64,000 nucleotides of DNA, taken from the NCBI GenBank assembly GCA_964649745.1, contig CAZYQI010000007.1, forward strand, positions 54,085 to 118,084. The letters run 5' to 3'. The position numbers and the translations under genes are program-made. Positions 44,310 to 53,286 of this stretch are shown one piece after another (the stretch's first letter is position 1; every line of letters starts with the position of its first letter). The notes under the pieces are model-generated. The model did not search any database. It had not been told where the DNA came from and saw only the letters and a list, made by a program, of their open reading frames with translations. The DNA comes from CAZEHS01 sp964649745 (GTDB lineage: Bacteria; Bacillota; Clostridia; Peptostreptococcales; Acidaminobacteraceae).

Positions 44310-45863
44310 CTATTCCTTCAAGCGATAGATGCGGATTTCCCAGGGGTAATCCCCCATATACCGGATCAACCGGGTTCCGTAATACGGGCTTTCAAAATGG
44401 TGCAATAGGGTGCCATTTTTTTTAATGAGTGCATTCAGCTCTTGGTAATACCCGCTGTCGCTGCCATAGAGGATCTGCCACTGGGGATTTCGGTGAATAT
44501 AATCATACTCCTCGTAATAGACAATGGTATTGATGCCCCGTTCCTCAATGTAGCGGCTCACGGTCATGCCGTTCAGATACCCCAGGTTTCGGATATCATA
44601 AAAGGGCACGTTGGCGAAGGCGAAGCCGCTGCTCAGGTTTCCTAAAACAACAGCCCCCGGCGGCAGATGGCGGGCGATGGTATCCTCATAGGTCGGATAA
44701 TCGCTGTCCCAGAAGGCCTTCACGGCCAGGGTCGTCTGCAGAGAGGCCAGCAGAATCGCTGTCGTTAAGATCCCCATCAGGAGTCGGGGGTGCCGGGACC
44801 ATCGGTCCAGAAGGCTTGAAAACAGAAGATAAACGGGGGGTAATGCAAAGAGAATGGCGGTGGGGTTATAACGGCCAATGATCAGTATACCCAGGTTGAA
44901 GCCCAGGACCAGCATCAGAGATCTTCCCATCGGGTCATTCCCCCGTGCCGCCGTTCCCTTGGGGCTGCGGGCCAGCAGAAAGGCTCCCGCCGTAAGCACC
45001 GCCAGGGAAGCCGCGAAGAAGAAGCGCAGATCGGGGAGATAATACGTGCCGCTAACCTGAAAAAACAGCTTTGTGTAGAAGGCACCCAGGCCGAACAAAC
45101 GTCCCGGAGCGCCTTCGTCCACCGACAATGTACGGCCAAAGGCCCAGTAATCGGCAAAAAAATGGGGGTTCCCCACCAAGCTGAGAGCACAATAAAAAAG
45201 AGCGAATCCCCCGAGGATAAGGCCATAGTGAAGCAGCAGTCCGGGCTTGGTGGTTCCTCTGAGAATATCCCAGAGGATGGCAGCGCCCAGCATCATGGCC
45301 AGGATAAACGCATTGGGGTGCAAGCCGATGGACACGCCTATCAGAACGGCCCCCAGGGTGACACCCCGGGTTCCGGAGAAACCGGGTTCCTCATAAAGAA
45401 GCAGGGACGCCAACAGCACACAGAGCAGCAGGATTTCCTGCCGGGCGAAATGCGCGGCATACACAAACTGAATATTCACCGAGAACAGCACGGTAACCGT
45501 CAGGGCTGCGGCGGCGGAGGCCACGCGGCGCTGAATCAGCCGGTGCATCAATACAACGGCGGCAACGGCCGCCACAAGGCTCAGAAGGCGAATGCTGAAG
45601 ATTCCCTGCCCGAATACGGCGATAAAACAGGCTTGAAGTCCGTGAAACAAGCTCTTGATCATATGGGGCTGCCGGGGCATCAGATCAAAAAAAGGCTCGG
45701 TTACAAAGGCCGTGCCGCTCCGAAGATAGGCGGCGGAAAGTCCTGCCAGCCACGGTTCATCGGAATGAATCAGGGGGAAGCGAGTCAGGGTGGCTAAATT
45801 TACAAGGAAATAGATAACCAAATAGAATAAAAAAATAACAGGGTATCGTTTATGTGTATTCAT
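44310..45863 (-). CDS. GT39-like membrane glycosyltransferase
   Basis: A 517-residue integral membrane protein with about ten helices. The first outer loop carries LATLTRFPLIHSDEPWLAGL near 23-42; this Asp-Glu signature is typical of the GT-C fold (ArnT/PMT family), which moves a sugar from a lipid carrier to a target outside the membrane. The C-terminal 120 residues are soluble and extracellular. It is transcribed towards the aminotransferase cluster and could use a lipid-linked sugar made by the GT2 enzyme there; that link is inferred from proximity. Confidence 0.85.
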   Translation of the reverse strand: MNTHKRYPVIFLFYLVIYFLVNLATLTRFPLIHSDEPWLAGLSAAYLRSGTAFVTEPFFDLMPRQPHMIKSLFHGLQACFIAVFGQGIFSIRLLSLVAAVAAVVLMHRLIQRRVASAAAALTVTVLFSVNIQFVYAAHFARQEILLLCVLLASLLLYEEPGFSGTRGVTLGAVLIGVSIGLHPNAFILAMMLGAAILWDILRGTTKPGLLLHYGLILGGFALFYCALSLVGNPHFFADYWAFGRTLSVDEGAPGRLFGLGAFYTKLFFQVSGTYYLPDLRFFFAASLAVLTAGAFLLARSPKGTAARGNDPMGRSLMLVLGFNLGILIIGRYNPTAILFALPPVYLLFSSLLDRWSRHPRLLMGILTTAILLASLQTTLAVKAFWDSDYPTYEDTIARHLPPGAVVLGNLSSGFAFANVPFYDIRNLGYLNGMTVSRYIEERGINTIVYYEEYDYIHRNPQWQILYGSDSGYYQELNALIKKNGTLLHHFESPYYGTRLIRYMGDYPWEIRIYRLKE

Positions 45864-46100
45864 GGAAGCTCACCTCAGCGGTGGCCTGTTCATCAGGCCG
45901 TGATGATAGTATAGCACACCCCTGTCAAAAGCCATGTGCTGGTTCGGGGCCATTAGGGGATTGAATAGAGCATAAGTAATTCTTATAACCTGACAGGGTA
46001 TCTGGGGCTTATACTTAGGGTGTCAAGTGATTGAGTGATGGTATACTGTTCCCAAGATTGTATATTATTTAACGATCAATCGCTTATCAGGAGGTGACAC

Positions 46101-47009
46101 ATGGCAAGGCTGAAAGTGAAAGCGATTACTTTTCTGTTGATTACCGCGCTCATCCTCTCCCTGGCAGGGTGCATGAATACATCCTATGATCAGGGGCTTC
46201 ATGTGGCGGAAGCGAAAGAACTCAAGGCCCTTATGGCAGAGCCGGGGGTTCTGGTTATCGATGCACGCAGCCCGGAGGATTATGTGAAGGGTCATTTACA
46301 GGGCGCTGTGAATCTGCCTCCGTCAGAGCTTACGGTGTCCGTGCCTGTTCCGGGAACCATCGCTCCCCAGGCTCAGGTGGAAAAGGTGCTGGGGGAAAAC
46401 GGAATCAGCCGGGATACCACGCTGTATCTTTATGACAACAACAATGGGGTGAACGCGTCTCGGCTCTGGTGGGTATTGGGCGTTTACGGACACAAGCAGG
46501 TATTCGTCATCAATAACGGGGAAGCCGCTGTTGTGGCTTCGGGGCTTCCGCTGACCACCGATGTTCCGGTTCGGACACCGGTAACCTACACGGTACAGGA
46601 GGGGAATCCCCAGCTACTGGCATCCGTAGATGAAGTGAAGGCCATAGCCGACGGGTCATCCAAGGCCAAGCTTTTGGATGTACGGACTCAGGCGGAATTT
46701 GATGAGGGCGCCATTCCTGGTGCAATCCTTTATCCCCATACAAAGAACCTCTATAAGGACGGAACCTTCCGTTCCGCTCAGGATATTTATCTTGACTACA
46801 AGGAGCTGGGTCTGAACCGCGAGGATGAGATTGTTCTTTACTGCAAAACCTCCTTTCGGGCCACCATGACCGCCCTGCTGCTGAATGAAGCAGGATTTAC
46901 AAACGTAAAAGTGTACGATGGCGCCTGGGAGGAATGGTCCCAGCTGGGGCTGCCTCAGGCGGGAAAACCGGCTGGGCCGGCAGTGCCAACAGTGCAGGAT
47001 GCATCTTGA
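46101..47009 (+). CDS. Exported tandem rhodanese lipoprotein (SseA-like)
   Basis: A 302-residue protein with a lipoprotein signal (LSLAGC, Cys near 23) and two rhodanese domains. The first domain (VIDARSPEDYVKGHLQGAVN) has lost its active cysteine, since the loop reads YLYDNNNGVN. The second keeps it in VLYCKTSFRATMT near 251. This inactive-active pairing is the classic thiosulfate sulfurtransferase layout, here placed outside the cell. AGGAGG precedes ATG 46101. A second exported rhodanese gene follows 76 bases later. Confidence 0.92.
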   Translation: MARLKVKAITFLLITALILSLAGCMNTSYDQGLHVAEAKELKALMAEPGVLVIDARSPEDYVKGHLQGAVNLPPSELTVSVPVPGTIAPQAQVEKVLGENGISRDTTLYLYDNNNGVNASRLWWVLGVYGHKQVFVINNGEAAVVASGLPLTTDVPVRTPVTYTVQEGNPQLLASVDEVKAIADGSSKAKLLDVRTQAEFDEGAIPGAILYPHTKNLYKDGTFRSAQDIYLDYKELGLNREDEIVLYCKTSFRATMTALLLNEAGFTNVKVYDGAWEEWSQLGLPQAGKPAGPAVPTVQDAS

Positions 47010-47085
47010 TGCGAGCTTATGCTGTCGGGAGCGCAAGCTCAAAGGCGGCTTAGTTGATTGCAACCAAACAAACGGAGGGGTAACG

Positions 47086-48039
47086 ATGATGAACAGAAAG
47101 TATTTGGCTCTGATTCTGGCGGTAGTAATGCTGTTTGCGTTTACGGGATGTCAGAAGGCGGAGCCGGCAGCGCCCGCAACCATGGAAGTGGCGCCGGAGG
47201 CTGCTGCGCCGGCACCGGAAGCGGTTAGCGTCGAAACGCTGGTTAAGGCTTACTTTGCAGAAATGCCGGAGAACTCCTACAAGATCGATAACAAGGAATT
47301 CGTAGAGAAGGTGAAGACCGGCGGTGATTTTGTTGTGTTGGATATCCGAAACGCCAAGGATTACGAAGCAGGCCACATCAAAGGGGCTATCAATGCACCC
47401 TGGGGCCCCGCCATTGCAGAAAATCTTACCAAGATTCCTCAGGATAAAGAAGTGCTGGTATACTGCTACACCGGTCAAACTGCCGGTCAAGCCGTTATGA
47501 CGCTGAACACCGCAGGTATCAAAGCGCGAAGCGTGCATCTGGGCTGGAACATGGGCATTTCAAAGGTTGAGGGAGTGGATGCGGTAACGGAGACCACTGC
47601 CAATGCCTTCGGCACTGACGTATTCCCGGTTGACCCTGCTGTTCAGGAAGCTCTTACTGCTTACTACGGGGGCCTGGCAGGGGTTAAAGACACCAAGTTT
47701 GCCAACTACAAGGTATCCGAAGATGATCTGAAAGCCATGATCGATGCCAGTGAAGATTTCTACCTGCTGGATGTTCGTAAGGCAGAGGACTTCACCAAGG
47801 GACACATCAAGGGCGCCAAAAACGTGCCCTTTGGCAAAGGCCAGATCGAAGGTCTTGTTGATGTACCCAAGGACAAAAAAGTGGTGGTATACTGCTACAC
47901 CGGACAAACAGCAGGTCAGGCCACTGCCGGTATGCGACTTCTGGGCTACGACGCCGTGTCCCTTAACGGCGGTGCAGGCATGGAATCGAACCAGCCCATG
48001 GGTTGGGTGAATAAAGGCTTTGAAATGGTAACCGAATAA
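47086..48039 (+). CDS. Exported tandem rhodanese lipoprotein with two active domains
   Basis: A 317-residue protein with lipobox AFTGC (Cys near 21), an Ala/Pro/Glu-rich linker and two rhodanese domains. Both active loops read YCYTGQTAGQA, one near residue 128 and one near 270, so both cysteines are kept. The two halves are closely similar, which indicates internal duplication. ATG 47086 follows GGAGGGG. It ends at a strong terminator. With the upstream rhodanese it suggests extracellular sulfane-sulfur handling, in line with the sulfur transport genes at 34.9-39.1 kb. Confidence 0.93.
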   Translation: MMNRKYLALILAVVMLFAFTGCQKAEPAAPATMEVAPEAAAPAPEAVSVETLVKAYFAEMPENSYKIDNKEFVEKVKTGGDFVVLDIRNAKDYEAGHIKGAINAPWGPAIAENLTKIPQDKEVLVYCYTGQTAGQAVMTLNTAGIKARSVHLGWNMGISKVEGVDAVTETTANAFGTDVFPVDPAVQEALTAYYGGLAGVKDTKFANYKVSEDDLKAMIDASEDFYLLDVRKAEDFTKGHIKGAKNVPFGKGQIEGLVDVPKDKKVVVYCYTGQTAGQATAGMRLLGYDAVSLNGGAGMESNQPMGWVNKGFEMVTE

Positions 48040-48060
48040 GTGATGCAATAAAACGTACAC

Positions 48061-48096
48061 AAAACCCCCTTGGGCCGCAATGCCCAAGGGGGTTTT
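48061..48096 (+). terminator. Rho-independent terminator after the rhodanese pair
   Basis: AAAACCCCCTTGGGC pairs perfectly with GCCCAAGGGGGTTTT around CGCAAT. Confidence 0.9.
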
Positions 48097-48170
48097 GTGT
48101 ATGGAGGTGAAAGGAAAAGCTCGATCCGTTTGCAACTAAACAATATACTAAATAAATACGAAACATAATA

Positions 48171-48180
48171 TAAACGTTTA
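48171..48180. promoter_or_regulatory. LacI-type operator-like palindrome
   Basis: TAAACGTTTA has the central CG typical of LacI-family operators and lies in the AT-rich gap 48040-48433 upstream of the LacI gene. A related AAAACGTTAGC occurs near 48228. Apart from these and the terminator, the gap holds no gene. Confidence 0.4.
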
Positions 48181-48433
48181 GTGATAAAAATTTTAGCTCG
48201 ATCTTATTCTTAGGCCGTGAACAGCCATGAAAACGTTAGCATACCGTTGTTTTTACTTAAAATCAACGAAATTGAAGGTGAAATCTGATGAAAACAAAGA
48301 TTAAATATGCATTGAAATATTAGTGATATGGTGGTAGTATTTCATTATAAATAAGGGAAAAGCATAAATGTTGCTAAATAAAACTAAACAAAGTGCACTA
48401 AATTTATATCTGTTTATATAAAGGAGGGATCGG

Positions 48434-49432
48434 ATGACCATCAAGGAATTGGCGGAACTGGCAGGGGTATCTCCGGCGGCGGTATCCTTGGCACTGAACA
48501 ACAAGCCGGGAGTAAGCGAGGAAACCCGGAAACAGATCATGGAGATTGCCACCGCTCAGGGGTATATCAAGAAATCGGTGGCACAAAGAAAGAAGATCCT
48601 GTTTATCAAGTACATTGGAAGCGGTGCAGCCATCGAGCAGAACGGTGATTTTATCGCCAGGGTCATTGACGCTATTGAACTGTCATCCCGAAACCTGGGA
48701 TACAATCTGGCGATTATGAACATTGCCGCCGACGATTTTGAACGTGCTTTAGAAGAAGTGCATTTTGACGATTACCTGGGCCTGATCTTTCTCGGGACAG
48801 AAGCCCTTTCTGAAAACATCGCGGCATTAAAGAATCTGAGCATTCCGGTGGTAGCGGTGGACAATCTCTTTGAGAATCACAACATCGATTCCGTGGTAAT
48901 GGACAACTATGGAGGGATCTACGGAGCCGTGGAATATCTGGTGTCGTTGGGGCACCGAAAAATCGGCTATATCGACAGTACCCTGCGCCTCTCGAACTTC
49001 ATTCACCGTACGGATGCTTACCATAAGGCCATGAGCCAGCTTGGACTCAGCGAGCATATCTGCGTCAAGCACGTATCGCCTACCCTGGAGGGAGCCTATA
49101 CGGATATGTCGGACCATATGCGAAAAGGTTTTCCTCTTCCCACAGCCTTTGTTGCGGCCAATGACACCATCGCCATCGGCGCCATCAAGTGCTTCAAGGA
49201 ATTCGGAGTGGAGATCCCCAAGCAGCTGTCGGTGGTGGGATTTGACGATATCCCCTTTTGCATGATGCTGGACAAAACCCTGACCACCATGCGGGTGAAC
49301 AAGGAACGGCTTGGGTCCGCTGCGGTAAAGCTGCTGGATGAAAAGATTACGGCGGAAACAGAGGAATGTGTAAAGCTGCAAATCACCACAAAGCTGATTG
49401 TAAGGGAAAGCGCCTGTGCATTGAAGGAATAG
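48434..49432 (+). CDS. LacI family transcriptional regulator
   Basis: A 332-residue regulator. The DNA-binding headpiece TIKELAELAGVSPAAVSLAL starts at residue 2, followed by the hinge helix and a ribose-binding-protein-like effector domain (YIDSTLRLSNFIHRTDAYHKA near 180). It precedes the sugar ABC importer operon by 100 bases and is the obvious candidate repressor, probably responding to the imported sugar or a phosphorylated derivative. AAGGAGGG precedes the ATG. Confidence 0.94.
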   Translation: MTIKELAELAGVSPAAVSLALNNKPGVSEETRKQIMEIATAQGYIKKSVAQRKKILFIKYIGSGAAIEQNGDFIARVIDAIELSSRNLGYNLAIMNIAADDFERALEEVHFDDYLGLIFLGTEALSENIAALKNLSIPVVAVDNLFENHNIDSVVMDNYGGIYGAVEYLVSLGHRKIGYIDSTLRLSNFIHRTDAYHKAMSQLGLSEHICVKHVSPTLEGAYTDMSDHMRKGFPLPTAFVAANDTIAIGAIKCFKEFGVEIPKQLSVVGFDDIPFCMMLDKTLTTMRVNKERLGSAAVKLLDEKITAETEECVKLQITTKLIVRESACALKE

Positions 49433-49456
49433 GATTCACCGGCTAAGGCAACACCA

Positions 49457-49486
49457 GCAGCGGGCATTGGAGTGCAGGTCCGCTGC
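49457..49486 (+). promoter_or_regulatory. Hairpin between the LacI gene and the importer genes
   Basis: GCAGCGG pairs with CCGCTGC over a 16-base loop in the 99-base gap. There is no T run. It could be an operator or an mRNA structure; no known riboswitch pattern is seen. Confidence 0.3.
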
Positions 49487-49531
49487 GGCGTACATACATA
49501 TTAACAACACAATCACAAGGAGGCTTATCAA

Positions 49532-50611
49532 ATGAAAAGAAGAATCCTGGCATTGTTGACCCTCGTGGTGCTGACGGTTACAACCGCTGTGGGCTGCGCC
49601 CCGAAAGCGGCAGAACCCGCGGCTGCTCCGGCAGAAACCCCAAGTGCGGAGCAAGTAAAGATTGCGGTTATTCGAAATCTTCCTTCCGATGATCACACGA
49701 AACAGTTTCTTGACGGCTGTGTAACAGAAGGGGAGGCTTTGGGCTACAAGGTGGATACGTTCATTTCCAACGGAGATGACGCGAAATTCCAAGAACTGGT
49801 GACTCAACAGATTCAAAAGGACTACGACGGTCTTGTGATTTCCCATGGGAAAGCGGAATACTCCCAGGCCATGCTGGCTCCGGCCCTGGAAAAGGGAATG
49901 AAGGTTGTAACCTTCGATACGGCTTTTGAAAGCGGCGTTCCAGCCGGAATCACCTCCACCTCTCAAGACGACTACGCTCTGGCAACTCAGTCCTTGGACG
50001 AAATCGTTGCCCGTTCCGCCAGCAAGCCGGCAAAAATCCTGAAGCTGTGGTTTGGCCCAGGAATCCCACCACTTGATCGCCGTGAGGAAATCTACAAGAA
50101 GTATGAAGCAGAAGGCAAGATCAAGACGGTTGAAGTGATCGGGCCCTCCACGTTGGATGATGTTCAGGGTGAAGTTTCAACCCGCGTTGGCGCAATCCTG
50201 GCCAAATATCCTGCCGGTACCATCGATGCAATCTGGGGTTCCTGGGATGAGCTTGCCAAGGGCGGATACAAAGCCATGCAGGAAGCGAACCGCAAGGATA
50301 TCCAGCTGATCTCCATCGATATTTCCAACCAGGACATCAACCTGATGATGGAGCCGGAGAGCATTTGGAAAGCAACCGCTGCGGTAGATCCTAAGCTTAT
50401 CGGAACCATGAACATGCGTCTTGTTGCAAAGAAGATCAAGGGCGAAACAACCCCTGAAACCTACCAGATTGCTTCAAACCTGATCAAGGTTGAAGATTTG
50501 AAGCCCGGCTCTACTATGAATGACCTGAAAGACATCATCCCCGGATGGGGCGTGTCCGATGAATTCAACGAAGCATGGATGAAAGAACTGCGTGAGGCAA
50601 ACAAGAAGTAA
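49532..50611 (+). CDS. Ribose-type sugar-binding lipoprotein
   Basis: A 359-residue ABC-type binding protein of the periplasmic-binding fold I (ribose/autoinducer-2 type). A lipoprotein signal (TTAVGC, Cys about 22) and an Ala/Pro/Glu linker precede the mature domain starting VKIAVIRNLPSDDHTKQFLDG. Typical segments are QIQKDYDGLVISHG and IWGSWDELAKGGYKAMQEA. Followed by the ATPase and permease genes, it defines the substrate of the whole operon, predicted to be a pentose-like sugar such as 5-methylthioribose or 5-deoxyribose from the enzymes downstream. Confidence 0.92.
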   Translation: MKRRILALLTLVVLTVTTAVGCAPKAAEPAAAPAETPSAEQVKIAVIRNLPSDDHTKQFLDGCVTEGEALGYKVDTFISNGDDAKFQELVTQQIQKDYDGLVISHGKAEYSQAMLAPALEKGMKVVTFDTAFESGVPAGITSTSQDDYALATQSLDEIVARSASKPAKILKLWFGPGIPPLDRREEIYKKYEAEGKIKTVEVIGPSTLDDVQGEVSTRVGAILAKYPAGTIDAIWGSWDELAKGGYKAMQEANRKDIQLISIDISNQDINLMMEPESIWKATAAVDPKLIGTMNMRLVAKKIKGETTPETYQIASNLIKVEDLKPGSTMNDLKDIIPGWGVSDEFNEAWMKELREANKK

Positions 50612-50640
50612 TCAGACACACCTGTAAGCTTCAGGCCTTT

Positions 50641-50678
50641 GGTCCGGAGGGGGCGCTCACTCCACTCTCTTCCGGACC
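50641..50678 (+). promoter_or_regulatory. Intercistronic hairpin after the binding-protein gene
   Basis: GGTCCGGA pairs perfectly with TCCGGACC. Placed between the binding protein and ATPase genes without a T run, it probably stabilises the upstream transcript, giving more binding protein than ATPase. Confidence 0.55.
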
Positions 50679-50740
50679 GGGGCTTGATTTGAACGGCAGC
50701 ATCGGGTTCAAGGACATTGTAGAGGATTGGATGTGATTGA

Positions 50741-52264
50741 ATGGCTTCTCAAGAACGCATCAAAATGAAGATGAAAGACATCTCCATCGAATTTCCGGGG
50801 GTCAAGGCCCTCTCCAACGTTGATTTTGAAATGGAGAGCGGAAGCATCCATGCGCTGATCGGTGCCAACGGGGCGGGGAAGTCCACCCTGATGAAGGTGC
50901 TTTCGGGGGCATACCCGCATTTTACGGGGGGCATTGAAATCGACGGTCAACCGGTGGAAATACGTTCCCCCAAGGATGCCAAGCGGCTTGGCATCGAAAT
51001 TGTGTACCAGGAAGTGGACACGGCCCTGATTCCTTATCTCAGCGTGGCTGAGAACATCATGCTGAACAGCATTGTGAACAACATGGGCGGCAGGCTTTTC
51101 GTCAATTGGAAGGATATCCGGCAAAAGGCAAAAGGCGCATTAGAAAAATTCAACATCAACATCGATGTCAATTCCCTGGTAAGCGATCTCACCCTGGCTC
51201 AGAAGCAGATGGTGCTGATTGCACGGGCAACGGTGGAGGAGTGCAGGTTCCTGATTCTCGACGAACCCACGGCTCCCCTGAGCTATACCGAAACCAAGGA
51301 ACTCTTCAGAATTGTTAAAGAGTTGGCGGATACGCATAATGTCGGCGTGATCTTTATCTCACATCGGCTCCATGAGCTTTTTGAAATATGTGGAACCATC
51401 ACGGTGATGAAGGACGGTAAAATCGTCTGCGATATGCCGGTAACCCAGGAGCTCACCGCAAAAACCGTGGTGGAGCTGATGCTGGGCCGGCGCTTTGATG
51501 ATACATACCCCAAAAAGAAGATTCCCATTGGAGACATTCTGTTTGAAGTGACAGATCTTTGTGAAAAGGACAATGCCGTTAAACATATTACCATGAACGC
51601 CCGAAAGGGTGAAATCATTGGGGTCGCCGGACTGGTAGGGGCTGGAAAGACAGAGCTCTGCAAAACCCTTTTCGGGGCCATGAAACAGGGCGGCGGTACC
51701 ATCAAACTGAATGGAGCCCCCCTTAAGATAACGGACCCTCATTCTGCCGTAAAGCAGGGGCTGGCACTGGTTCCTGAGGAACGGCGCAAGGAAGGGGTTT
51801 TGGTGGAGGACCCGGTTTATGTGAACCTGTCCACCACGGCACTGAAAAAATATTCGAAGTCCTTCGGCTTCCTGGACACAAAATCGGAAAAGGCCGCTGC
51901 CCGAAAGCTGATCAGCGATCTTGGAATACGCACCCCTTCCGAAAACCAATTGGTGAAGCTGCTTTCAGGTGGTAATCAGCAGAAGGTGGCTGTTGGGAAG
52001 TGGATTGTGTCAGACGCGGAGGTCTATATCTTCGACGAACCGACCAAGGGTGTCGATGTGGGCGCTAAGAGGGATATTTTTGAGCTGATTGAAGGTCTGG
52101 CTGAAAAGGGAAAGTCAGTCATCTATGCTTCCTGCGAGTTCAGTGAAATCATGGCGATCGCCGACCGGGTGTACGTTATGTACGACGGGGAGATAGCCAA
52201 GGAACTGAACGGACAAGAGGCAACAGAAGAAGAGCTTCTTTACTACTCAACCGGAGGGCGCTGA
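50741..52264 (+). CDS. Sugar ABC transporter ATP-binding protein (RbsA type)
   Basis: A 507-residue ATPase with two ABC modules, as in ribose and xylose importers. The first Walker A is GANGAGKST near 41. The second module has GLVGAGKTE near 298, the signature LSGGNQQKVAVGKW near 409 and Walker B VYIFDEPTKGVDVG. The first module has a degenerate signature (LTLAQKQMVLIARA), normal for this family. The gene is followed one base later by the permease gene. Confidence 0.94.
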   Translation: MASQERIKMKMKDISIEFPGVKALSNVDFEMESGSIHALIGANGAGKSTLMKVLSGAYPHFTGGIEIDGQPVEIRSPKDAKRLGIEIVYQEVDTALIPYLSVAENIMLNSIVNNMGGRLFVNWKDIRQKAKGALEKFNINIDVNSLVSDLTLAQKQMVLIARATVEECRFLILDEPTAPLSYTETKELFRIVKELADTHNVGVIFISHRLHELFEICGTITVMKDGKIVCDMPVTQELTAKTVVELMLGRRFDDTYPKKKIPIGDILFEVTDLCEKDNAVKHITMNARKGEIIGVAGLVGAGKTELCKTLFGAMKQGGGTIKLNGAPLKITDPHSAVKQGLALVPEERRKEGVLVEDPVYVNLSTTALKKYSKSFGFLDTKSEKAAARKLISDLGIRTPSENQLVKLLSGGNQQKVAVGKWIVSDAEVYIFDEPTKGVDVGAKRDIFELIEGLAEKGKSVIYASCEFSEIMAIADRVYVMYDGEIAKELNGQEATEEELLYYSTGGR

Positions 52265-52265
52265 A

Positions 52266-53258
52266 ATGGAAACAGCCGTAAAAGCAGAAAAAAAGAATAA
52301 ATTCTCCCTGGCGGATTTTCTGACCAAGTGGGGGACCGTTATCACCATTGTCTTTCTCTTTGGATTATTCTCCATCATGATGCCGGACATTTTCCTGACC
52401 ACCAGCAACATGACCACAATCCTGCGCAGCATATCCATCGTAACGGTCATTGCCATCGGTGTGACCATCTCCCTTACCGTGAACGGTTTCGACCTTTCTG
52501 TGGGATCAACGGCAACCTTTGCCGATTCCCTGATCATGACCATGTTCATCTGGTACGCCATGCCAACCGGGGTTTCAATCCTGGCAACCTTGGTGATTGC
52601 CGGGGTCATTGCCGCCGTCAACGCCTTCTTCATCGTCAAGCTCCGGGTTCCGGACATGCTGGTGACCCTGGCCACGATGTTCATCTTCCAAGGGGTAGCC
52701 ATGACCTATGCCGGTGGCGGATCGGTATCCGAGAACATGGCCCGGTTGGACGGAACCCCCACAACGGGAAAGGTTCCGGAGCTGTTTGACAAAATTGGGC
52801 AGGCCCCCTGGATCATTATCATCATGCTGGTAGTGGTGGCCCTGGTCCATGTGTTCCTCACCTATACCAAGCATGGCCGTTACCTATATACCGTGGGCGG
52901 TAACCTTGAAGCAGCCCGGTTGTCCGGTATCTCCGTGGACAAATACCGCGCCATGGCTTATTTCATGGCAACCTTCTTTGCCGCTCTGGGGGGCATCATG
53001 CTGGCATCCCGGGTAGGTTCTGCGCAGATCAATGCAGGAGCAGGCTACCTGATGCCTGCGGTGGCAGCGGCCTATATCGGTTTCTCCGTGGCGGGAGCCG
53101 GAAAGCCCAACGCCATCGGAACCCTGATCGGTGCACTGCTGGTAGGTATTCTTGAAAACGGACTGGTTATGCTTTCGGTTCCGTACTATTCCCTGGACAT
53201 CGTTAAGGGAACGGTGCTTGTACTGGCCCTGGCCAGCACCTATTACAGAAAAAGATAG
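52266..53258 (+). CDS. Sugar ABC transporter permease (RbsC type)
   Basis: A 330-residue permease with eight to ten helices. Family segments include SLTVNGFDLSVGSTATFADS near 77-96 and YTVGGNLEAARLSGI near 207-221, with the coupling motif EAARLSGI. It starts one base after the ATPase stop. Together with the binding protein and ATPase it completes the importer. The salvage kinase gene follows after 28 bases. Confidence 0.94.
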   Translation: METAVKAEKKNKFSLADFLTKWGTVITIVFLFGLFSIMMPDIFLTTSNMTTILRSISIVTVIAIGVTISLTVNGFDLSVGSTATFADSLIMTMFIWYAMPTGVSILATLVIAGVIAAVNAFFIVKLRVPDMLVTLATMFIFQGVAMTYAGGGSVSENMARLDGTPTTGKVPELFDKIGQAPWIIIIMLVVVALVHVFLTYTKHGRYLYTVGGNLEAARLSGISVDKYRAMAYFMATFFAALGGIMLASRVGSAQINAGAGYLMPAVAAAYIGFSVAGAGKPNAIGTLIGALLVGILENGLVMLSVPYYSLDIVKGTVLVLALASTYYRKR

Positions 53259-53286
53259 CAAACATTAATGGGAAAGGGGCACGCAT

